A stretch of DNA of 64,000 nt from Mytilus californianus (Eukaryota > Mollusca > Bivalvia > Mytilida > Mytilidae): the NCBI RefSeq assembly GCF_021869535.1, contig NW_026262668.1, positions 68,407,558 through 68,471,557 of the forward strand, given 5' to 3'. The notes beneath the pieces were generated by a model that saw only the letters and a program-made list of their open reading frames with translations, had not been told where the DNA came from and did not search any database. Numbering within the stretch: the first letter of the stretch is position 1; every line of letters begins with the position of its first letter. Of the stretch, positions 9,451-21,800 are shown piece by piece. Position numbers and translations under genes: made by a program.

Positions 9451-11185
9451 ATGCCCCCGCCGTAGCGGTGGGGGCATTAAGTTTTACCCTTGTCCGTCTG
9501 TACGTACGTATGTACATCCCATAATTGGTTTCCGTTCTCTAACTTGAGTTTGCCTCAACCAAATGTTATGAAACTTATACACAATGCTTATTACCTCAAA
9601 ACACAGATCAAATTTGAATTTTGGTGGCGTCACTTTAACCGTTCTAGAGTTATGCCCCTTTATAAATGGAAAAATTGCAAAATGTTGAGTTTCCATTCTC
9701 TAACTTAAGTTTGCCTCAAAAAATGTTATGAAACTTATTCTCAATGCTTATTACCACAAAATACAGATCAAGTTTGATTTTTGGTGGCGTCACTTTAATC
9801 GTTCTAGAGTTATGCCCCTTTATAAATGGAAAAATTGCAAAATTTTTAGTTTCCGTTCTTTAACTTAAGTTTGCCTCAACCAAATGTTATGAAACATATA
9901 CACAATGCTTATTATCTCAAAACACAGATCAAGTTTGAATTTTGGTGGCATCACTTTAACCGTTCTAGAGTTACGCCCCTTTACAAATGGAAAAATTGCT
10001 GAATTTTTCGTTTCCGTTCTTTTACTTTAGTTTGCCTCAACTAAATGTTATCAAACTTATACACAATGCTTATTACCACAAAATACAGATCAAGGTTGAA
10101 TTTTGGTGGCGACACTTTAACCATTTGAGAGTTATGCTCCTTTATAAATGGAAAAATTGCAAAATGTTTAGTTTCCGTTCTCTAACTTAAGTTTGCCTCA
10201 ACCAAATGTTATGAAACTTATACACAATGCTTATTACCACAAAACACAGATCAAGTTTGAATTTTGGTGGCGTCACTTTAACCGTTCTTGAGTTATGCCC
10301 CTTTATAAATGGAAAAATTGCAAAATTTTTAGTTTCCGTTCTCTTACTTAAGTTTGCCTCAACCAAATGTTATGAAACTTACACACAATGCTTATTACCA
10401 CAAAACACAGATCAAGTTTGAATTTTGGTGGCGTCACTTTAACTGTTCTAGAGTTATGCCCCTTTATAAATGGAAAAATTGCAAAATTTTTATTTTCTTC
10501 TCAATATCAAGTTATTTTTAAAATTGGAGTTATCTTCCTTTATCCATGATTATAGTTGAATCAACTACAATCAATGCTTTATACAATGCAATGTTTAATT
10601 TTGACTTCCACTGATAAAACACAGTTTAATTTGGGTAGTGTCACTTTAACCATTATTGAGTTATGCCCCTTTATAAATCGAAAGATTGCAAAATTTTTAG
10701 TTTCCATTCTGTAACTTAAGTTTGCCCCAACCAAACATTATGAAACCTATACACAATATTCATTACCTCAAAACTAAGATCAAGTACAAATTTTTTGTTT
10801 CCGTTTTCTAACTTTAGTTTGCCTCAACCAAATGTTATGAAACTTATACACAATGCTTATTACTACATAATACAGATTAAGTACGAAATTTGGTGGCGAC
10901 ACTTTTACCATTCTTGAGTTATGTCCCTTTATAAACATAAATATTGCTGAATTTTTAGTTTCCGCTCTCTAACTTTAGTTTGTCTCAACCAAATGTTATA
11001 AAACTTATACACAACCGTTCTAGAGTTATGCGTGTTTACAAATAGAAAAATTGATGAATTTTTAGTTTCTGTTCTCTACTTAAGTTAGCCTCAACCAAAT
11101 ATTATGAGACTTACACACAATGCTTATTACCACAAAACTCAGATCAAGTTCAAATTTGGGTAGCGTCACTTTTACCGTTCTTCAT
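9451..11185 (+). mobile_element. Non-autonomous element with about ten 161-bp tandem repeats (type II, copy 1)
   Basis: The first 27 bases (9451-9477) form a hairpin with ATGCCCCC and GGGGGCAT arms, followed by a short CCGT/CGTA tract and then units of about 161 bp that begin near TTTCCGTTCTCTAACTTAAG (starts near 9528, 9690, 9849, 10011, 10171, 10332, then diverged units to about 11185). Each holds GTGGCGTCACTTTAACCGTT and TATGCCCCTTTATAAATGG. Short open frames here differ unit by unit and are not genes. The same family recurs at 13737. The 3' hairpin seen in that copy is missing, so this copy is probably 3'-truncated. Confidence 0.75.
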
Positions 11186-11406
11186 CCACATTTATTTATT
11201 CTCAATTCACATATGTTAATATTTTAAAGATGTCTTTTGAAAAGGTGTGTTCCAATTATATTACTATTGCTAGTCAAAATACATATGCAAGGTCTTCGCA
11301 AAATTTCCTCTTTGAAGTGGTTGCATGCACTTAAATATACTTTATACATTAAAAAAACTTTATTTTGTATTTTTAATTTAACTATTGTCATGTAATAATG
11401 TCTTCT

Positions 11407-11701
11407 AATGATGATGTACATGTGTTTGTTAACATGTTCAATGATGATGTATGTGTGTTTGTTGACGTGTTTTAATGATGATGTAAATGGTTTTGTTGAT
11501 GTGTTCAATGATGATGTACCTGTGTTTAATGACATGTTCAATGATGATGTTCAAGTGTTTTTGACATGTTCAATGATGATGTACATGTGTTTGTTGACAT
11601 GTTCAATAATAATGTATATGTGTTTGTTGATATGTTCAGTGGTGATGTACCTGTGTTTGTTGATGTGTTCAATGATGATGTACATGCATTTGTTGATATG
11701 T
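11407..11701. repeat. 33-bp minisatellite, about nine units
   Basis: Units read AATGATGATGTACATGTGTT followed by TGTTGACATGTTC, with period 33 apart from small indels. Because 33 is divisible by three, one strand shows a long open frame, but it shifts frame at the indels and has no flanking gene signals, so I do not call a gene. Confidence 0.85.
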
Positions 11702-11759
11702 AATGTAATATTGTATGCTACATTCCTTATTCAATGCAATACAATTCTATTATAATGAG

Positions 11760-13730
11760 GTCACAATGCTCTAACACAATGTAATACATTTCAAAAACAT
11801 TTGGATCACCAGAGTTGAGTTTACTAAAATTTTGCATTTAGGTCAACACCTCAAAAACCATTTGTGATGATATTACAATGCAACAGATAATTTTTATAGT
11901 AAAATTTAATCAATTAGATTTAAATAAAACAGAATATTTTGGTAACCATGACCTATATGTAGTGTTTGAGTAACTTCTGTTATGAAGCACATTTAGATCT
12001 GCTCTATGACTTAATGTAAATGAAACATTTTGCCACAGAACAAGATTCTATTTTGTATATTTATTGTAGATATGTTATCTAGTCAGTAGATAGGTATCCG
12101 TCCATTCTTTTATTGAATACAATTATAAAGTACAGGACAAGATGCATAAATATTCAGTAATCTCAAGTATTATTGGTGCTCTTTATGATGTTTAAATGGT
12201 GCTGTTTCTCTAAGACTATTTGGTTTACCTTTGGTCTAGCTTAGTATATGGTATATTTTTTTTACATCCCATAATCACAAAATTAATGAAATTTTTTTTG
12301 CATTTCAGTTTTAGTGCTTTTTCATGACCAGAAATGTGACATATTTTTTACTGTAAAAATACACGAAAAGTTTAGCTTTGAAAAATTAATTTATCAGAAT
12401 CTAATTAATTTTAATTGCTTATACTGTATTCAAGAAAGGATAAGTGTGGAAATACTATAGTAAACTCATGTAATTAATGGGTTGGAAATTTTGCAATTTT
12501 TATGACATATCAGGTTGTGTATATATTTTACTTTTGTATGTAGTGGTTTTTTGTTTATTTGTTAATACATGATGATTGATCTGTTTTAAAGCATAATTAC
12601 ATAAGTATTTATTTGGTGAAATAGATTTCAGAGGAGTGAGAGTCTGTAGCCCTTTTCATAAAATATCTATTGAGAAAAAATGGTCATATGATTTATCAGA
12701 ATGTTATTTTAATAAGAAAATTTTAGGAAGAGCTATTGTTTTGAAACAGACTAAAAAAATAGCAGAGGCGTGTAAATTAAAACAATATTAGTTTCATATT
12801 TCACCAGAATGTTGTTTATACTCTGCTGTTTAAAACAATTTTAAAAGGGAGGGGATTATGTTGCCTGGCTTATTTTAAGCTACATTTTTTTTTTATACAA
12901 TTACAGTATTAATGTAAGGAATACAGGGAAGTAAACTTGATTAAGTGAAAAGAAAGAACATTTTTCAGAAATGAGTGCCTTTATTGCCAATTATGGATAC
13001 TTTAAGGAAATTAAAGTAAATTAGTATTTACTTTTCTTATTTTCTTTCGACATAAAGATAAAAAAAAAGGGGGGGGGGAATGTACAGTGCATTTAAGTTA
13101 TCTAAGTAACCTCTCCTTTTGAATCATATTTCAATATTTTTTATATTGCTAAAAAATAAATAGGTATTACTAAAAAAAATAGAATGATGAATATGTTTTT
13201 AATTGCATTTCTATATATATATAAGTTAATTTCAGTTAAATTCCTTACCAGAAAAATTTCTTTGTACAAGAATGAAACTAGAAAGTAGAGTTCTGAAAAC
13301 ATGTTCATGTCGTTTGTATATCAGTAAATACAAAACTGGTGAATTTTAAATCAGTATAAAATATTTTACAACAAAGAGGATAAGCTTGCAGAAACAACCA
13401 TTTTTTTTCTTCTTCAAATTTAACAGAAGGGAAATGAAAAGGGATATTTAAGTTTAAATTAGAAATCATTTTATTAAATATTAAAAAGCCAAACTTATAT
13501 TGACAATGTTTAGATAACTTGCAGAGATATTTTTTCATTGATAGCTTATACAAAGAATGTCCAATATGGATTTGAAAAATAAAATATTTATAAATGTTTT
13601 GATTAAATGCAATATCAACCCTGTTTGCTTACATACAGTACTATTATCTTTAAGGAATCAGTTAATTGTAACTATTTTATCTCACTTAAAAAAATAGGAA
13701 GAGGCCAGACCTAGGCATGCTGTTTTCAGC
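11760..13730. other. No gene or repeat recognised
   Basis: AT-rich sequence with poly-T and poly-A runs, a G-run near 13071-13078 and a short TA tract near 13211. I see no exon-like frames, no strong splice pairs in frame and no member of the repeat families found elsewhere. Confidence 0.5.
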
Positions 13731-13736
13731 ATTTTT

Positions 13737-14322
13737 ATGCCCCCGCCGTAGCGGAGGGGGCATTAAGTTTTACCCTTGTCCGTCCGTACGTCCCAAAGTT
13801 GGTTTCCGTTCTCTAACTTAAGTTTGCCTCAACCAAATTTTATGAAACTTATACACGATGCTTATTACCACAAAACACAGATCAAATTTGAATTTTGGTG
13901 GCGTCACTTTAACCGTTCTAGAGTTATGCCCTTTACAAATGGAAAAATTGCTGAATTTTTCGTTTCCGTTCTCTAACTTTAGTTTGCCTTAACCAATTGT
14001 TATGAAACTTATACACTATGCGTACTACCACAAAATACAGATCAAGTTTGAATTTTGGTGGTGTCACTTTTACCGTTCTAGAGTTATGTCCCTTTACAAA
14101 TGGAAAAATTGCTGAATTTTTCGTTTCCGTTCTCTAACTTAAGTTAGCCTCAACCAAATGTTATGAAACTTATACACAATGCTTATTACCACAAAACTCA
14201 GATCAATTAGAAATTTGGGTAGCGTCACTCTTACCGTTCTTCTGTTGTGTCCCTTTATAACTTTATATGATATGCAAGCAGGGGCATCATCTGTGTCCCA
14301 TGGACACATTCCCCATTTATTT
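13737..14322 (+). mobile_element. Type II tandem-repeat element, copy 2 (both ends present)
   Basis: It starts with the same 27-base hairpin as 9451 (ATGCCCCC...GGGGGCAT), then TTTTACCCTTGTCCGTCCGT, then about three units of about 161 bp of the same sequence family. The 3' end carries GCAGGGGCAT (near 14278-14287), complementary to the 5' end, and a palindrome TGTGTCCCATGGACACA near 14293-14309. Subterminal inverted repeats plus a 3' hairpin resemble Helentron-related non-autonomous elements. Confidence 0.75.
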
Positions 14323-14879
14323 TTTTTAAATTTTCAATTAGGTCAGATTAAGGGGAACCACTCATGGTAAGCCAATGATATTCGGTAAGCAGTTGTATTA
14401 CCATTGGCACATGCAATTTCCATGGAAATCATTTTGCCCTGCCCCAGAATTTTCATATTAAAGTGTTAAAATTTTAATTTCAGCATTTGCATTATACTAT
14501 TTAGCATCTTATAGGGCAGACATATCTCTGTGTAAATGGTTTATTATATACTATGCATAATAGTTTTAAAAATAACATTCATTATAACATGATGTTTTTT
14601 TTTCAGTGAAAAGTCACATTCTAAATGATACAAATTCATACTCTTTGTAGATCTGTGGTTGCAAATAATATTTGTAATTTTTTGATATTTTCTATTGCAG
14701 TAATACTCAGTTGTTTACTTTTGTAAAACTTTATAGGAGAGACAATTTCTTAGCATGATAGCGCATGCAACTATTACGTTATCCTGGTTGTACAATTAAA
14801 ATAAAATGTTGGTCATTTTGTATGTTTATATTATTTATCCGATTTTGAATTTGTTTTCAAGCTGGTCACTATATAGACA

Positions 14880-14985
14880 CTGAAGGCCGTACTTTGACCT
14901 ATAATGGTTTACTATAACAAATTGTGACTTGGATGGAGAGTTGTCTCATTGGCACTCATACCACATCTTCTTATATCTATATACA
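14880..14985 (+). repeat. Retroelement 3' tail fragment
   Basis: It contains GAAGGCCGTACTTTGACCTA and GAGAGTTGTCTCATTGGCA followed by CATACCACATCTTC, a tail I recognise from widespread mussel retroelements. Related pieces are at 19215-19280 and 57325-57405 (+ strand). Confidence 0.6.
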
Positions 14986-15689
14986 TTATATACAGTATGG
15001 TATACCTTGTCACACACTTACTCAAGTATGTCTTGTGCATTTTTCAAAAAACTTAACATTATTATTAAGATGGTGATCCTAGTATCAGTGTATTCATTGA
15101 CATTTTTCATATACATTGACATAAGATAGCAACAGCAGCAGTGTCAGCATCTTCCTGTTGATACTCTGAACAATCAGTAATAACCCAGATAATGCAGCAT
15201 GTGTCCATCGAAAAAATCTGATGTGGGCTATGGGTCAATATAATACACCATATAAATGGGGCAAAATCCAAGTATTAAAGCAAGTAGTATAAAAATGCTA
15301 CTCAACTCTTTTAAATCATTCTATTCACCTTAACAATGACAATAAAAGACAAATAGACTCTTCAAAATATTACATAGAAAACTAAAAAGCAAAATAAATA
15401 CCTAATAAAAATGGAATGATGTGAGGTTATCTGGAAGAGAAAGTATTTCCTGCTCTATTTGTAGTACCAATGTAAGTTATTTTTGTTAAAAGGTACAAAA
15501 CCATGCCTTTCAATCACCTTAATTAAGTTATATATGCATTTTTTTTTCTTAGACAAGTGTCTGTGCTTACAAGCTTAAAGACTTTGGAGTACAATTATCG
15601 AAAATCAATAAATAAAAATACTGGATTTGGTGTTTCAAGCACATATTTTTCTGAGTGAGTAAAGTTTATGACTGAATGGCCTGGATATT

Positions 15690-16745
15690 TTATATATTTT
15701 GTATACAGATTCGTTTTATTTTTAAGTTTCCGTTTGACATATTTGTTGTCCTTGACCTCATTTTTGTGGTTCAGTGACTTTAAAAAAACAGAATAATTTG
15801 TTCATCAACATATTTCCTCACATATTATCAATAATCTGTAAACTAAATTTGGTATATAGAATCATTGCAAGGTATATATATTCGTCAGACTGGGTTAACC
15901 AGACTTTGACCTCATTTCATTGATAAGTGATCAATATGGTAGGTCCGTTTCTCAGACATGAAAGCAATAGGTCACCATATTTGATGCACACAATGATTCT
16001 AAAGTGTGCAAAACATTCTGTACAAAGTTTTATATTTCAGAGGGTAGAAGACCTGGATGCTTCATACTTTGTATAGAGATGCCTTATGTTACAACGTCTC
16101 CTCTTATGTCCATTGTCCTCGACCTTATTTTCATGGTTCAGTACTTAAAAACATGTATAGGTTTTTAGTCATGTGAATTTCTTACTTATTATTAGTAATA
16201 GGATAATTATATATGGGTTCCTGACAATGTCTACATGTCTCTCAGACAGAATTCACCTGACCTTGCCCTCATTTCATGGATCGGTTTATCAAGGTTAGAG
16301 TTATATTATTAGGTCCATTTCTCACATATAATAAGCAAAAGTTCAACTTAATGTGGTGTATTGAATGATTATAAGGTGTACATGTTAGTCTGGTAGAAGT
16401 CATCTGACCTTGACCTCATGTTCATGGTTCATTGGTCAATGTTAAGTTTTCCTGGTTAACTCTGTTTCTTAAATACTATAAACAATAGGTTATCTATAAT
16501 CAGTGTATGGAGTGATGATAAAGACGTACATGTCTGTCTGGCAAGGTTTATCTGACCTTGACCTTATTATCATGGATTATTATGTAAAGTTTATAAGATA
16601 TTTGTAGAAAAACCCCTTACCTTTAAGAATTTCAACAGTGTACTCTAATCTGACCTTGGCCTCATTTTCATGGTTCTTTTGTCAACGTTAAGTTTTCGTG
16701 ATAAGGTCTGTATCTCAGATACTATAAGCAAAAGACTATTGCACA
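15690..16745 (+). repeat. Diverged tandem repeat with TGACCTTGACCTCATTTTCATGG core, about seven units
   Basis: The anchor word (variants of CTTGACCTCATTTTCATGG) recurs near 15750, 15905, 16118, 16258, 16405, 16555 and 16653, i.e. at roughly 100-210 bp. Between anchors are alignable stretches (GGTGTATGGAATGAT, AAGGTGTACATGTC). No open frame; probably the core of another non-autonomous tandem-repeat element. Its left flank (15590-15680) is similar to 52790-52880. Confidence 0.65.
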
Positions 16746-17045
16746 TCTACATATTTTGTCCTCATTAACTACGAAGATTCATGAAATTTTGTTGTGTGGT
16801 TTCAGAGGAGTTGCGCTGACAAACTGTTGTAGTAGTATATTTAGGTCAAAATTCTAAGTTCAAAGTGGCTTAACTCCTAGAAAACAAACTGAATCATAAT
16901 TTCCTGCTGATATGCACATATATAAGTTATGTCCTTATTATCTACAAAGTTTCATGAAATTCTGTTATGTTATTTCAGAGGAGTTGCGATGACAAGATGA
17001 CAAGAAATTTCGATAGCATATAAGCAAAAAATGATTGAATTAGGT
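16745..17045 (+). repeat. Two-unit tandem repeat, about 180 bp
   Basis: Two units share TGTCCTCATTAACTACGAAG / TGTCCTTATTATCTACAAAG, TTCATGAAATT and TTTCAGAGGAGTTGCG (near 16758-16816 and 16931-16990). It abuts the preceding array and may belong to the same element. Non-coding. Confidence 0.65.
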
Positions 17046-17622
17046 CCAAATTTGTTGCACAACGTCAATAAACATCAAATTCTGTGAAAATGAGAATTTT
17101 ATTGATTTCAATGTTGACATCTCAAAAACACATTTTTAACAAAAAAAAGTATGTACCTTCTCACCCGAAAGCAACGAAAATGACTTTGATTTTCAGTTTC
17201 TTTATCGAGTTATTGTCTAATGACCAATTTGAAATTGGCTTATCTCAGACTTTTGATTTTTGACTTTTGTGATTGAAATCTTTATTGTCACCACTTTAAC
17301 GAAAATTTCTCTGTAAACTCTGCATTTATAAGTTCAAGTATATTCTTAAAATATAATAGATTTCTACAAATTTGTAGCCATAACAAGAAATTGTGACACT
17401 ATGGTAAAATGTACGAGTGCGTTATTTGTGTTGTTACGCATATTATTGAAAACAGATTTGGAAGGGTGTGGCCATGTGCAATTTTTCAGAACTTATTTGC
17501 AATGATGGCTTAACTTTTTACATTGATAAAGTAAAATTAAATTTGATAATGCTTTTAATTTTCTCTGTATAAACATAATACGAATTTTAGCTAAACTATA
17601 AACTGTATACTATTTATATTGG

Positions 17623-17918
17623 GTGAGGAATAATCATCATCATCATGATCTTTGGAATACGTGTAAAATCGCAAATGTTTCCCGAAAAAAATGCATTTTC
17701 TTTTTTTACTATGACTGTGACAAACTGTCGTGCAACGTTACATATATTTTACCCCCGACAGACAATACACAACAATACACAAAAAACGTCACAGTAATAT
17801 CGCTATCAACGTTGTCGTTCCTTGATTCAAAGCAGGCCGCCATAAAGTTTTTCGAAGAATACAACAGCTTTTTAGAAATAATTGGTAAATCCTCACCTGA
17901 ACAAAACGCATATCAAAG
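17623..17918 (+). other. Open stretch ending in a splice donor; possible 5' exon of the 18.7-24.7 kb gene
   Basis: A frame of about 98 codons ends at CAAAG|GTAAGA (GT at 17919). It has no in-frame ATG, and its phase (2) does not fit the next exon, which opens directly with ATG. If used at all, it would be a 5' UTR exon spliced to 18712. It includes four consecutive histidine codons near its start. Support is limited to the open frame and a good donor. Confidence 0.25.
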
Positions 17919-18711
17919 GTAAGAAAGTAATTCCTTTTAAAGTAGCATTTGTCGTAAATTAACTTATTTTTTATTCAAAGTTTATTTCGCGTCACCAGAA
18001 ACAACTTCGTTATAATTGAATATCCCAAAACGTTTGTTTATAAGACACTTTTACTTCTTATACACTTCCACTCATAAAAACAAACAGAATAGCAATGACA
18101 ATAATAATCATCATAATATTATTCTCCCACCTCACAAAAAAAATCACTGAAAAAACAAAAATAATCAATGAGACAGCAACCGAACAATACAAAATACACG
18201 ACATCTAGAGGTCAATATATTGTCTCCAACAATAAATAAGTTACTATATACAATAGGAAAACACTTCAAAACACACTTACAGCTAATATTTTTTTAATGC
18301 AACTCAATAATGTCTTGCACGCGACCGTGAAATTTGTCGACATGAAAAATGGGTGGAAAATGCACATGTTTTTGCTAAATGAATAAAAGAATAACGATCA
18401 TATGTGGCCATTGCAGGAAAGTTTCACAGGAAATTTAGCCTTTTATTCGAATTGTTACAATTGTCTTGTTCTGCTTGGAACTGATCATCCTGAAAATGCA
18501 TGAAATATTTACCACAGGACGTTAAGCAAACTTCAATCAACAATTTGGAACTGATTATTAAAATATTTACTAAAACATTACTAAAAATTAAATCTCGACA
18601 AGTTTCACAAGCGTTATGAGGTTTCAGAGTATAAATTTCTTCTATGTCTAATAATACGAAAAAAAAGGGAAAAGTCATCACCTCATAATTTTTTGCTAAT
18701 ATTTTTGATAG

Positions 18712-18883
18712 ATGGCAGACTTTAGTCATCCTTACGAATTGTTAGAAGCAGAAAAAAAGAAATTAATTTCTCAGTTCAAGAAGGCATCTACAACAAGTGA
18801 TGAATTACAGTTTTAGACAAAAACGGAAAAACTCAGAGAGCAGTTTGATAAACCAGTACTTAGAGATTTGTATAACGAATCAG
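18712..18883 (+). CDS. Unknown gene, exon 1 (module copy 1, with in-frame TAG)
   Basis: The exon opens with ATG right after acceptor TTGATAG and ends TCAG|GTATGC. It encodes MADFSHPYELLEAEKKKLIS then QFKKASTTSDELQF, stop, TKTEKLREQF. The TAG at 18814-18816 stands where module 2 has TGG (tryptophan), so one G-to-A change explains it. Start choice rests on the ATG at the exon boundary and the correct outgoing phase 1. Confidence 0.55.
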
Positions 18884-21800
18884 GTATGCAATTCTAGGCT
18901 CCGATGTAATTGATCGATGACCTCCCCCCCCCCCCCCCCCCCATATTTTACCAATATGGCCCCTTTTAGAAATTATCTTTTGTCAGGACAAAAGTTTCAT
19001 TGAAATCGCAATTATTAAAAAACATTCTTGCATTGTCTGATGTTACTTAATTTTATCGGTTTATATCTGTGAAATTGTAGTTATAGTTGATTCAACAGTT
19101 TTTGGTGTCATTAGTAACTGTTGATGTCCATCGTTCATTATATGTTCGTTATCATTTCACATTTATTTTACTTCTTTTGAACCACCAGGTTTTGCTCATT
19201 TATAAAATACCGCCCGTTGACCTTTAGTGTTTACCTTCACGCCCTTTGTTCTCTTGTGGATAGTTGTCTCGTTGACTTATCTGATATTACTAGTACTTAG
19301 CACAAAACAAATGATACAAAAAAAGTTACAAATCTAAGATTTATCGCGCAGTTACTGAAAGCTTGTCCACAAGCTTGCAAAACTGAATTGACGACCCTGG
19401 AAAGTACAAGTTTAACATTCTCTTTGCTTCTTATTTATTTGTATATCCCTATATTTTTCTGAAATTTTTACTGATTTTTCCTTTATTTTTGTTTGTTTTG
19501 TTAAATATTTATCAGACATGAAATTGTGCTCGGTTATTAATTTTGTAAAACAAATTAATCAGTTGATTGTTTTCGCGCTTGAAGAACTGGAAAATCCCTT
19601 TGCGCTGATTGAAGCGCCAGTGAAGAAACTGCTTGCCAACTTCAAAAAAGAAGCAACAACAATTGAGGAATTGAACTTCTGGATTGGAATTGAGAAGATC
19701 AGAGGAGATCATGGCAGTCAAGGGTCAAGAAAAGACTCTGGAGACCATTTGATAGGTTTGTTTTCGTATAGTGTACACACAAGTAAAGATGAGTTATATA
19801 AGCAAATGTAAAAAAAAAAAGAAAGAAAAAGAAGAAGAAAAAGGACACAGATTCACCATGTTTAAAAGTAATACAGTGAACCAATAATAAAAAAAGGCTT
19901 AAATACACAGCCACATAGAATTTGAAGACCGCAATGACCCCTTTTAAATACAATCAAATACAGGAAGACAAAACAGTAAGCAAAAGATATCTATGACAAG
20001 TGTCTATAGATACGCAACACACCATATGATAGGCGTACTTTGGTTCCCTCTTGAATAAAAGTACTAAAATGTTCCTGCAATATATTCCGCGAACATTTTT
20101 CTAAGTGCTCCTCTAACAGTTAGGTCTCGCATAGAACTTTTTCTGTTTAGGTACTTGTGATTAGTCAGATAGGGGTCAAATTCAATAAGTTTTCTTCCAA
20201 ATGTGAACAAACTGGATCAAATGCAAAGGAAAATGTTAATCTGCATTACTTATTGATAACCTTTGCTGTATGGGTTCTTTATGTCGGTAATTTGCCATCC
20301 AAAGTAAATTTTATTTTATATAAAAACGTTGAATTTGTTAACGTCAAAATCTGAACACTGAATCTGAAAATCGAAAATATCTAAAAGTGTCGAGAAATAA
20401 CGTCTTCAAAATCTTATATTGATAATTGCTTAACTTCGGTTTGATTTTTTAAAATGGAAAATACACGTAGAGTTTGGGTTTCTATTCGCACTCAATATAC
20501 AAAAAATCTATTTAATGCTCTATTGTAGTGCTGGACGTTGAACATCCCTTTGCGTTTATCGAAGCTGAGACAAGGATGGCCATTTCTGACTTCAAAAGGG
20601 TGTAAACAACAGCTGCAGAATTGGAATATTTGATTGAAATCGAGGAGATGAGGGATTATCGAAAACCAGGACAAAAAGAACATCAGTTGATAGGTTGGTC
20701 TTATTGATATACGCAGAATACAATAAGTACACCAACAAAAAAGGAAAGAAGAAAGTAAAAAGAAATTAAATAGAATAAATCTAAGAAAATAAGTGAATAA
20801 GTAAAATATTTAGATGTTATAGTCATTTAAAATATACGATGACCCATCATGTGCAGTCTTATTTAGAAAAGAGTGACTTAATAAGCACTCTAAAATTATC
20901 GGGAATTCTAAAATAACTAGTATTGTTTCTTTATTTGGTAATATTTTGATTTTTTATAAGTCGTTCCGAAACCGGACGAAACGAAACGAGAAATCAGAAT
21001 CACTTTTAACCATATTCAAAATGAATAGTCAATTAGGCATGGTGTATACCAATTTCGCACACAGTCATAGTTTTCGAAGACTATTTCTGAAGTCTTTATA
21101 CTAAATCCATTGGATGTTTGCTGATTGATACTTTAGTCTGTGAGAACATGATTGATCTATTAGTTGTAATTCGCTTTGAACTAGATTTCAATAAATGTGA
21201 GTACTTTTATATCGGTGATTTATGTCTATTGTATTTATGTTACTAGTAGTTGTTTTTTTTTTTGTCTCGTATATATCTTTTGAGATAAGGCATTTGCAAC
21301 TGATTTTTATTTTCCATAAGTCGTTCCTTAAAATACTGATTTTGTTTCTTTTCGTTTTTATGTTTCGTTTCTCACTATAAATATTTTGTTTCGTTTCGTT
21401 CGGTTTCGTTATGTTTCGTTGCTCACTTTAAAGGGACTCCTTTTTTGACAGTAGTAATATGTTCATTTTAGATGAAGTTATTGATGACTTGGCTGGTATT
21501 GGAAAACAAATGGATAGTATATTACTCAAACAGGACGATAAAGAAGAGACTAAAATGATTACACAGGACATCACTCAAAGAACAGTTGGTAAGTTTTTCA
21601 CGTTATCATCACGAAGTAAGCGGAATTCCTGTAAATTTTTTCATTCTCACATAGTAGAATACATATTTAATTTTGTGTTAATGTCAAATAGATTCAGAAC
21701 TGACGTTGGCGAGGTACAAGTTTGCTGAAAAACTCCTGAAATAGATTACTATGTTTACGAAGAAAAATCTAATAACTCTTGTCACTGACCATGACTAGAA

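Noticed and set aside
11408..11755. A 115-codon frame with repeated MMMYMCLLTCS-like segments
   Set aside because: A 33-bp minisatellite read in one frame; indels shift it between units and there is no gene context.
17623..17918. First coding exon of the unknown gene
   Set aside because: No in-frame ATG and the outgoing phase does not match any following exon; kept only as a possible untranslated exon.
20960..21425. Repeated TTTCG/CGAAA words on both sides of a short interval
   Set aside because: Similar but not alignable as clean arms; simple-sequence bias explains it.
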